Below are positions 1 through 4,814 of a stretch of 6,554 bases of DNA, in pieces. The notes under the pieces were generated by a model, which was given only the letters and a program-made list of their open reading frames with translations, had not been told where the DNA came from and did not search any database. The stretch is from Candidatus Dormiibacterota bacterium (lineage in GTDB: Bacteria; Chloroflexota; Dormibacteria; UBA8260). The position numbers and the translations under genes are program-made. The stretch spans positions 1 through 6,554 of the forward strand of contig CATPCA010000152.1 of the NCBI GenBank assembly GCA_955652545.1. Direction: 5' to 3'. Position 1 is the stretch's first letter, and each line of letters opens with the position of its first letter.

Positions 1-819
1 ATCCTCGACTGGTCGGCAGAGCTCGCGGCTTGCGACTCGGTGCCCGCGGACTCGCAGGTGTACGTCGAATCCGCTGTCGATGTGCATCGGGTGCTCTTCG
101 GCGTCGACATCAGCCTCGCCGAGGTTCTCTGGGCGCAACAGAACGGCTTCGATGCGGTGATCGCGCATCACCCGCTCGGCGACCGCGCGCGCACCCGGAT
201 GGCCGAGGTGATCCATCGCCAGGTCGACCAGATGAGTGCCGAGGGCATTCCGCACGAGACCGCCGAGCTGGCCGTCACTGCGCGGCGGGAGGCATTCGAA
301 CGTGCCCTGCACATGAGCAACGTCAACGCCATCGTCGACGGTGCGCGGCTGATCGGCATGCCGCTTTGCAACGTCCACCTCGCCTGCGACATCATCACCC
401 GTGGTGCGATCGTCGACGTGCTGCGCGCCCACGCGTCCGCTGACGCAACCGTCGGCGACGCCATCGAGTGGATGGGCGAGACGTTTCCCGAGTACGGCCG
501 CGGGCATGCGCGGCCACAGCCGTGGGTGGGCTCCACCTCAAATCGCTTGGGACGCTGGACCGTGGCCATCGCGGGCGGCATCAACGGCGGTTTTCCGGTC
601 TTCAACGAGTACTTCAGAGTCGGCGTCGACACCATCTTCGCCATGCACTGCGACGAGGGTGAGCTGCAACGGTTGCGCGCGGTGGCCGACGAGGACGACA
701 CGCTGGTCATCACCGGGCACATGACCAGCGACAGCATCGGTATCAACGTGGTGATCCGCGAGCTCGAGCAACGCGGCATCGAGGTCGTCAGGACCAGCGG
801 AGTGGTCAGCCCGACGTAG
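1..819 (+). CDS. Nif3-like dinuclear metal centre protein (5'-truncated)
   Basis: Member of the NIF3/YbgI family, toroidal hexamers with a two-metal site; the biochemical role of the family is poorly defined (GTP cyclohydrolase-like and hydrolase roles have been proposed). The frame is open to the window edge. Residues before the GTG at 40 (ILDWSAELAACDS) fit the usual family N-terminus ahead of VPADSQVYVE, so the true start probably lies outside and the GTG at 40 is internal. Visible residue numbers count from base 1. Family motifs are AHHPLGD with the ligand pair H56/H57, NVHLACD with D130, and near the C-terminus GHMTSDSIGIN with H240 and D244, the H-x3-D/E ligand pair. There is a GGINGG turn at about 191-196. 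No PII-like insertion is present, so this is the short form. Its stop lies 12 bp from the stop of the convergent GH15 gene. The family call is strong; the substrate is unknown. Confidence 0.93.
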   Translation: MLDWSAELAACDSVPADSQVYVESAVDVHRVLFGVDISLAEVLWAQQNGFDAVIAHHPLGDRARTRMAEVIHRQVDQMSAEGIPHETAELAVTARREAFERALHMSNVNAIVDGARLIGMPLCNVHLACDIITRGAIVDVLRAHASADATVGDAIEWMGETFPEYGRGHARPQPWVGSTSNRLGRWTVAIAGGINGGFPVFNEYFRVGVDTIFAMHCDEGELQRLRAVADEDDTLVITGHMTSDSIGINVVIRELEQRGIEVVRTSGVVSPT

Positions 820-831
820 ACGCCGCCAGCG

Positions 832-2565
832 CTACCGCCTCGGTTGGTCGGTCGCGGCCAGCAGAAAGCTCGCGTGGCTCTGCACCTGCGGGTAGTTGCC
901 AAGCGGCGAGTTGTCGTTCGGGTCAGCGACCTCGCCGAACAGGTCGAGAGAACCGCGGGCTGACACTGCGGCGACGAAGTGGCGCGAGCCGTCGCGGCCG
1001 ATGCGGGGCAGGGCTTCCGACAGCCAGAAGGTGGGAAACACAAACGGGGCACAGGGATCTGTCGAGGTGTCCTGCTCCGCGTCGTGACGGTCGATGAGCC
1101 CGTCGCGCTCCAGGCCGCTGGTGATGGAGTCCAGCGTCGCCGCCGCCCGCGGGTCGCCGGGGTCGAAGAGCCCGAGCAGCACCGCCTGGGAGAGCGCCGC
1201 ATCGGCGCCACCGCCGGCGTCGGTGAGCTGCAGCGGCCCTGCGCCGCGCAGCACGTCGGCGCGGATGTCCTGCGCGGCGGCGCGCCAGCGAGCGGCATTG
1301 CCGGCGACCACCCCCTCGTCGGCGAGCGTCGCCGCGCTGGTGAGGCCGACCCAGGCCATCACTCGCGAGTGGGTGTAGCGGCGGGGCCGGCCGCGGATCT
1401 CCCAGATGCCGTGGTCCGGCTCGTCCCAGTGCTCGGACGTCCAGTCGGCCACGCGCACCACTCCCCGGCCAAAGCTCCGCGGCAGTGCTTCGCGCGCGGC
1501 AAGGCCCGCGGCGAACTCGAGCAGCTCCCCTGCGACGTCGAGCTGCGGCTGCTTGGATGCGCCGTTGCCGAGGCGCACCGGGCGTGCGTTGCGGTACCCG
1601 CGCAGATGCTCGAGCGTCTCCTCGCGCGGAGGCGCCGAGCCGTCGACCCGCAGCAGCGTCGCCGGCGGCAGCAATGTCGTCGCCGCTCCAAGGAAATCCC
1701 CGAGCCCTGCGGCGTCGTGGAGCAGCCCGGCACGGAGCATGGCCATCCCAGCCAGCGCCGTGTCGCGCAGCCAGCTGTACCGGTAGTCCCAGGTGCGGGC
1801 GCTCCCGGGCCACTGCGGCAGCGAGCTGGTCGGCGCGGCGACGATGCCCCCGCCGCGCTGGCGCAGACCGGTGAGCACGGCAGCCGTGTGACGGAGGAGG
1901 TGTCGCCCGGTGGTGTCACCGAGCACAGTCGACGCCATGGCGTTCGGTGTCAGAGCCAGTGGTCCCGGCACCATCGTCGCGAAGTGGGCGCGCGTGCCAT
2001 CGAGCGACGGCGAGACGCGTGCCGCGCCCGCGTCGCAGAGGATCACCGTGCCACCCGCGGAGTCCACGGTGAACCGGCACGCAGCCACCCCGTTGTCGTC
2101 CACCGTCCACTCGCCTGGTGCGCGCACGATCATGTCAACGCCGCCACCGCGCACCGACAGCGTGCTGTCTTCTGCCGTCGCGAACCCGTGCGCCCGCGCC
2201 GCATTCGGCGCCAGTGACAGCTGCACCACGACGTCGACCACTCCCCGCGCGCGCAGTGTGCGAAGCAGGCGTGGCGGGTCATCCCAGGCCAGCGCCTCGT
2301 GCACGGTGAGCTCACCGTGGTCGGTGCTCCACACCGTGCGCAGCACCAGGGTCCCCGGCTCGTAGGCGCGCTCGATCACCGTGGAGGTGGGGTCGGCCGG
2401 GGCCACTGCGAATCTCCCCCCGACCACGTCGTCGAGGATCGACAGGAGGCACGGTGGCGAGTCGATGCGCGGCCAGGGCAGCCACGCGATGTTGCCGTCC
2501 GGGTCCACGAGCGCAGCGGTGCGCCCGTCGGCGAGCAGCGCGTGGGCGCCGACGGGATGCTGCAC
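832..2565 (-). CDS. Glycoside hydrolase family 15 protein (glucoamylase/trehalase type)
   Basis: A 577-residue GH15 enzyme, an inverting glycosidase that releases glucose from alpha-glucans or trehalose; the family includes the actinobacterial trehalases. The N-terminal beta-sandwich spans about residues 1-230, opening with an IAWLPWPRIDSP motif that matches the family's IDWLCLPRFDS. The (alpha/alpha)6 barrel runs from about 245 to the end. Motifs: TWDYRYSWLRD (258-268), GIWEIRG (386-392) with E389 as probable general acid, THSRVMAW (398-405; the family usually has HSKVMAW), and LFGEVAD (542-548) with E545 as probable general base, then LGNYPQ. Both catalytic acids are present and the length is near normal, so it should be active. 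No signal peptide is seen, so it is likely cytoplasmic. The start is GTG; it aligns with the family N-terminus and has no Shine-Dalgarno. It follows the coiled-coil hydrolase gene by 31 bp on the same strand, so co-transcription is possible, although a -10-like TAGACT lies 8 nt before the start. Whether the substrate is trehalose or a maltooligosaccharide cannot be decided. Confidence 0.93.
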   Translation of the reverse strand: MQHPVGAHALLADGRTAALVDPDGNIAWLPWPRIDSPPCLLSILDDVVGGRFAVAPADPTSTVIERAYEPGTLVLRTVWSTDHGELTVHEALAWDDPPRLLRTLRARGVVDVVVQLSLAPNAARAHGFATAEDSTLSVRGGGVDMIVRAPGEWTVDDNGVAACRFTVDSAGGTVILCDAGAARVSPSLDGTRAHFATMVPGPLALTPNAMASTVLGDTTGRHLLRHTAAVLTGLRQRGGGIVAAPTSSLPQWPGSARTWDYRYSWLRDTALAGMAMLRAGLLHDAAGLGDFLGAATTLLPPATLLRVDGSAPPREETLEHLRGYRNARPVRLGNGASKQPQLDVAGELLEFAAGLAAREALPRSFGRGVVRVADWTSEHWDEPDHGIWEIRGRPRRYTHSRVMAWVGLTSAATLADEGVVAGNAARWRAAAQDIRADVLRGAGPLQLTDAGGGADAALSQAVLLGLFDPGDPRAAATLDSITSGLERDGLIDRHDAEQDTSTDPCAPFVFPTFWLSEALPRIGRDGSRHFVAAVSARGSLDLFGEVADPNDNSPLGNYPQVQSHASFLLAATDQPRR

Positions 2566-2573
2566 GGCGCTGC

Positions 2574-2579
2574 AGTCTA
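2574..2579 (-). promoter_or_regulatory. Possible -10 box of the GH15 gene
   Basis: On the minus strand TAGACT fits the actinobacterial TANNNT -10 pattern and sits 8 nt before the GTG start. That would give a leaderless or nearly leaderless transcript. No good -35 is seen 16-19 bp upstream, in the end of the preceding gene. The same CTAGACTGC string recurs before the Mur ligase gene at the far end of the window. This is inference from pattern only. Confidence 0.33.
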
Positions 2580-2596
2580 GGCCGGAGCGAGGGGGC

Positions 2597-3820
2597 TCAG
2601 TCCGGGATGGTGTTGGCGATGCGCGCGATGCTGCTCGCCCACAGCGGGTCGGTTGCGTAGTCGACGTTCATCCCACGAAGCGTGGGCCCGTGGTAGAAGG
2701 CTCCGCTCGGTGACAGGTAGTTGCTTGCGACCTTGTGGGCCACGTACTGGATGCAGGCGTTGAAGCTTGCGAAGGTCACCGCATCACCGTAGGGGTTGGC
2801 GTCATTGGCCCCGTAGCCGAAGAGGTTGTGCTTGTCCTGCGCAATGGCGCTGGTCCCCCAGGCCGACTCGAGGATCGCGTGAGCCGTGAAGTAGCGCGCG
2901 CTGACGTGGTAGGCGCGCTCTGCGGCGATGAAGCTGCCGCCGAGCCCGGCGAGAGCGGTGCCGCTGAGGAAGGCGTCGAGCTTGGCGGCAGTCTCGCCCG
3001 ACGGCCTGGTGAGGTCGGTGTCGATGGTGAAGGTCGACCCGGCCACCGGCGTGAAGACGGCGCCACTGGTCTGCGCGGCGTGCTGCGCCGCCCGCTGCGC
3101 GGCCGCGGTGGCCGCTGCCCTTGCCGCCGCCGCGGCGGCCACCTTGGCGGCTGCCTGCTGGGCGGAGGTGAGCTGATTCTGAGCCGTGTTCACGTACTGG
3201 CTGGCGGCGACGGCCGCTGTCTGGAGCTGTACCTCTTCCACCGCGACGACGGCCTCGGCGGTGGCCGCCTGCTCGCTGGCCACCTGGGCCTGCTGTCGCG
3301 CGGTGGTGGCGTCGGTCAGCGCCTGCGTGGCGGCCGCCTGTGCGTCGGCGATGCGGGTCAGCAGGATCTTGCCGGCCTGGTTCACCCGGTCGAGCTCGGC
3401 GACCCGTTGAATGGCGTCGCCGAGGTTGCCCGACGCGATGACGTAGGCCATCGCCCCCTCCGATCCACCTGACTTGTAGACGGAGCGCACGTACGCTGCG
3501 AGGTTGGCCTTGTCGTCACGGACCTGCTGATCGAGGGCTGCCACCCGAGCGGTGTCGGTGGTCATGGTCTGGTCGAGGGTGACCACCCGTGCCTGCACCG
3601 CGGCCAGCTGCTGCTGCGCCCCGGCCAGCTGCTGCTGCGCGGCGCCGAAGGCGGTGCCCGCCTGCTGCGCTCTTGCCTGGGCGTGGGCGAGGTTCTGCTG
3701 CGCCTGGGCCACGCTTGGGGTGCTGTCTGCCCGGGCCGGCAGCGCGATCCCGGTCAGCGCCGCGCAGACGGTCCCGGCGATGAGCGCGCGACGACGACCG
3801 GTGAGATGCACGCCTCGCAC
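2597..3820 (-). CDS. Secreted coiled-coil peptidoglycan hydrolase with C-terminal glucosaminidase domain
   Basis: A 407-residue exported protein. Residues 1-31 form a signal peptide: an arginine-rich n-region (TGRRR), a hydrophobic core (about 12-27) and a probable cleavage site after PARA (31/32). The GRRRALI stretch is vaguely Tat-like, but Sec export is equally possible. Residues about 36-115 and 140-250 are Ala/Gln-rich heptad-type coiled coil. The link LAAYVRSVYKSGG (107-119), followed by a short helical region to about 145, resembles the N-terminal domain of CwlO/PcsB/RipA-type hydrolases, which FtsEX controls. Residues about 275-405 are a glucosaminidase (GH73/LytG-like) domain, expected to cleave the glycan strand: AILESAWG with probable catalytic E318, then HNLFGYGA (331-338). 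The GTG start at 3820 is preferred because a promoter is placed 8 nt before it; a GTG three codons on is the alternative. The coiled-coil/catalytic-domain pairing is unusual (see findings). Confidence is high for the domains and lower for FtsEX control. Confidence 0.88.
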   Translation of the reverse strand: MRGVHLTGRRRALIAGTVCAALTGIALPARADSTPSVAQAQQNLAHAQARAQQAGTAFGAAQQQLAGAQQQLAAVQARVVTLDQTMTTDTARVAALDQQVRDDKANLAAYVRSVYKSGGSEGAMAYVIASGNLGDAIQRVAELDRVNQAGKILLTRIADAQAAATQALTDATTARQQAQVASEQAATAEAVVAVEEVQLQTAAVAASQYVNTAQNQLTSAQQAAAKVAAAAAARAAATAAAQRAAQHAAQTSGAVFTPVAGSTFTIDTDLTRPSGETAAKLDAFLSGTALAGLGGSFIAAERAYHVSARYFTAHAILESAWGTSAIAQDKHNLFGYGANDANPYGDAVTFASFNACIQYVAHKVASNYLSPSGAFYHGPTLRGMNVDYATDPLWASSIARIANTIPD

Positions 3821-3828
3821 ACTGCCAG

Positions 3829-3857
3829 TCCATACGATCCGACCCGGCCGATGTCAC
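3829..3857 (-). promoter_or_regulatory. Putative promoter of the coiled-coil hydrolase gene
   Basis: Minus strand: -35 GTGACA (3852-3857; five of six bases match TTGACA), a 17 bp spacer, then -10 TATGGA (3829-3834; only the TAT matches). The GTG start codon follows after 8 nt, so the transcript would be leaderless or nearly so, which fits the absence of a Shine-Dalgarno. The -35 overlaps a GTCACAGCG element on the other strand. The -10 is imperfect, so the call rests on spacing and on the -35. Confidence 0.48.
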
Positions 3858-3870
3858 AGCGCCGTCATCG
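3853..3870 (+). promoter_or_regulatory. MtrA-like direct-repeat element over the hydrolase promoter
   Basis: The plus strand reads GTCACAGCG at 3853-3861, followed by a partial copy GTCATCG at 3864-3870, 11 bp from repeat start to repeat start. GTCACAGCG-like tandem repeats are the reported recognition pattern of the mycobacterial response regulator MtrA, which controls cell-wall hydrolase genes. The element overlaps the proposed -35 of a cell-wall hydrolase gene. The second half is degenerate, and no mtrA gene is visible here, so this is an inference. Confidence 0.33.
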
Positions 3871-3871
3871 G

Positions 3872-3887
3872 ACCGTTGCGCAGCGGT
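3872..3887. promoter_or_regulatory. Near-perfect 16-bp dyad upstream of the hydrolase promoter
   Basis: ACCGTTGC followed directly by GCAGCGGT forms an inverted repeat with a single mismatched (G/T) pair. It lies 14 bp upstream of the proposed -35 of the hydrolase gene and 33 bp past the stop of the zinc-ribbon gene. It could be an operator for a dimeric regulator or a hairpin in the zinc-ribbon 3' UTR. No T-tract follows on the minus strand, so a classical intrinsic terminator is not supported. Confidence 0.25.
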
Positions 3888-3920
3888 GTGATCCTTGGTC
3901 GATTGCGCCGACTGGTCGTT

Positions 3921-4103
3921 TTAGGAGGCTTCGCGCTCCAGGAGCGTGTCCCGGACGGAGGCGTCGAAGGTCAGCTCTTCGGAGTGGCGCGGCCCGCAGT
4001 CGGGGCACTGGATGTGGCCGCCGATGGGCTCGCCGCCGGCGTCGAAGTAGACGACGGCCAACCGCTCGGCGCGGCAGCGGGGGCACGTATCCAGGTTGGG
4101 CAT
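3921..4103 (-). CDS. Small zinc-ribbon protein of unknown function
   Basis: A 60-residue protein with two CPxC knuckles: CPRC (C7, C10) and CPDC (C33, C36), 22 residues apart, with H40 nearby. This is the classic treble-clef or rubredoxin-like zinc-ribbon spacing, so it very probably binds one Zn(II). The region between the knuckles (AVVYFDAGGEPIGGH) looks like a beta-hairpin. The C-terminal third is acidic and probably helical. There is no signal peptide or membrane segment. The start is an ATG with GGAG six bases before it, the only good Shine-Dalgarno among the complete genes here, which argues for a real gene despite its size. The stop is TAA, while its neighbours use TGA or TAG. It is divergent from the methyltransferase gene and could be co-transcribed with the hydrolase gene 100 bp downstream. 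I do not recognise a named family; nucleic-acid binding or a metal-sensing/redox role are both possible and neither is shown. Confidence 0.75.
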   Translation of the reverse strand: MPNLDTCPRCRAERLAVVYFDAGGEPIGGHIQCPDCGPRHSEELTFDASVRDTLLEREAS

Positions 4104-4109
4104 CGTGGT

Positions 4110-4113
4110 CTCC
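4110..4113 (-). promoter_or_regulatory. Shine-Dalgarno of the zinc-ribbon gene
   Basis: GGAG on the minus strand (within GCGGAG), 6 nt before the ATG at 4103. It fixes the start of this short gene and contrasts with the apparently leaderless neighbours. It implies a transcript with a real 5' leader, whose promoter must lie within the 114-bp divergent gap; only a weak GATGAT -10 candidate is seen there. Confidence 0.6.
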
Positions 4114-4182
4114 GCTTGAGCGTCCTGCAGGTCGCATCATCATGGCAGAGGGGGCCCCGTCGCGCGAGTCCTCAGTGGGCCT

Positions 4183-4210
4183 GTGACAGCAGTCGCGCCT
4201 CGGCTACGGT
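4183..4210 (+). promoter_or_regulatory. Putative promoter of the RsmG-like gene, leaderless
   Basis: -35 GTGACA (4183-4188), a 16 bp spacer, -10 TACGGT (4205-4210, TANNNT type), then 7 nt to the GTG at 4218. The transcription start expected 7 nt after the -10 would fall on the start codon, so the mRNA should be leaderless. This agrees with the lack of a Shine-Dalgarno and decides the start codon over the GTGs at 4209 and 4230. The -35 lies in TGTGACA, the same string as in the hydrolase promoter. Confidence 0.52.
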
Positions 4211-4217
4211 GCCCGGC

Positions 4218-4805
4218 GTGGCTCCCATCGTGCCCAGTGCCCAACAACGTCGCCTGCTCGAGCGCCACCTCGACGAACTCGAGACCTGGAATCGCCGCCT
4301 CAACCTGACCGCGGTCCCCCGCGACCACGCCTGGGAAAGGCACGTCGAGGAGTCGCTGGCGGTGCTCGAGGCGATGACGCCGGCCGCCGGGTGGCGCGTC
4401 GTCGACATCGGCGCCGGGGGTGGCATGCCCGGCCTGGTCGTCGCCGTCATGCGGCCCGACCTGGCGGTCACGCTGGTGGAGGCCGACAGGCGCAAGGCGG
4501 GCTTCCTGGTGCACGTCGCCGGCCTGCTCGACCTCGACAACGTCACCATCGCGGCCCGGCGCGCCGAGGAGATGGGCCGGGACCCGGAGCACCGGGCTCG
4601 CTATGACGCGGTGGTCTCCCGCGCGGCAGCGCCCCCGCCGCTGCTCGTCGAGCTGGCGATGCCCCTGATGCGCGCCGGCGCGTCGCTCTGGGCTCTGGTG
4701 TCCGACGCGCCCGCAGCGGCAGCCGGTCTGACCGCCGATGAGGTGGGCGCCGCCGCGGTGGAGCCGGGCATCCTCAGGGTCGAGAAGCTGCCGGCGACTG
4801 CCTGA
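4218..4805 (+). CDS. rsmG: RsmG-like 16S rRNA (guanine-N7)-methyltransferase
   Basis: A 195-residue class I SAM-dependent methyltransferase of the RsmG (GidB) family, which makes m7G at G527 (E. coli numbering) of 16S rRNA; loss in other bacteria gives low-level streptomycin resistance. Diagnostic stretches are WNRRLNLTAV (24-33), RHVEESLAVLE (41-51, the family's HhxDSL region), the SAM-binding loop VVDIGAGGGMPGL (61-73), acidic VEAD (87-90) followed by the basic RRK then FL, ARRAEEM (113-119), and YDAVVSRAAAP (129-139, matching the family's YDVVTARAVAP). The typical family loop is GSGAGFPG; here it is GAGGGMPG. The C-terminus after about 160 is short and weakly conserved, and the total length is slightly below the usual 200-240. 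The family's usual chromosomal neighbours (parA/parB or mnmG) are absent, so a paralogue is possible. GTG 4218 is chosen from the promoter spacing; 4209 and 4230 are alternatives. It ends 9 bp from the convergent Mur ligase gene. Confidence 0.85.
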   Translation: MAPIVPSAQQRRLLERHLDELETWNRRLNLTAVPRDHAWERHVEESLAVLEAMTPAAGWRVVDIGAGGGMPGLVVAVMRPDLAVTLVEADRRKAGFLVHVAGLLDLDNVTIAARRAEEMGRDPEHRARYDAVVSRAAAPPPLLVELAMPLMRAGASLWALVSDAPAAAAGLTADEVGAAAVEPGILRVEKLPATA

Positions 4806-4814
4806 CCGCGCGGC

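Noticed and set aside
820..831. Possible bidirectional terminator between the convergent Nif3-like and GH15 genes
   Set aside because: The gap is 12 bp with no hairpin or T-tract. The 9-bp gap at 4806-4814 likewise shows none.
168..1298. 376-codon minus-strand frame spanning the Nif3-like and GH15 3' ends
   Set aside because: Ser/Arg/Thr/Pro-rich shadow product that overlaps two well-supported genes; no recognisable domain.
979..2217. Long open frame (412 codons) on the plus strand opposite the GH15 gene
   Set aside because: Low-complexity Arg/Ala/Gly/Pro-rich product with no motifs, fully antisense to a GH15 gene with intact catalytic motifs; a GC-rich shadow frame.
3084..3160. GCC/GCG-rich repetitive stretch that looks like a simple repeat
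   Set aside because: It encodes the Ala-rich coiled-coil end and linker of the hydrolase; codon-level bias explains it.
832..3820. Glycogen/trehalose metabolic cluster around the GH15 gene
   Set aside because: No other carbohydrate gene (treS, glgE, otsA and the like) is in the window; its neighbours are a peptidoglycan hydrolase and a Nif3-like protein.
3865..4143. Alternative 92-codon frame overlapping the zinc-ribbon gene
   Set aside because: Arg/Pro-rich with no Shine-Dalgarno; the CPxC-bearing frame with GGAG is clearly better.
4151..4158. GGGGCCCC palindrome in the divergent gap
   Set aside because: An 8-bp GC palindrome is expected by chance in DNA this GC-rich, and it is not placed at a promoter element.
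3552..4217. Upstream extension of the RsmG-like frame by about 220 codons
   Set aside because: The extension is antisense to the hydrolase and zinc-ribbon genes, has no family similarity, and the promoter for the methyltransferase falls at its end.
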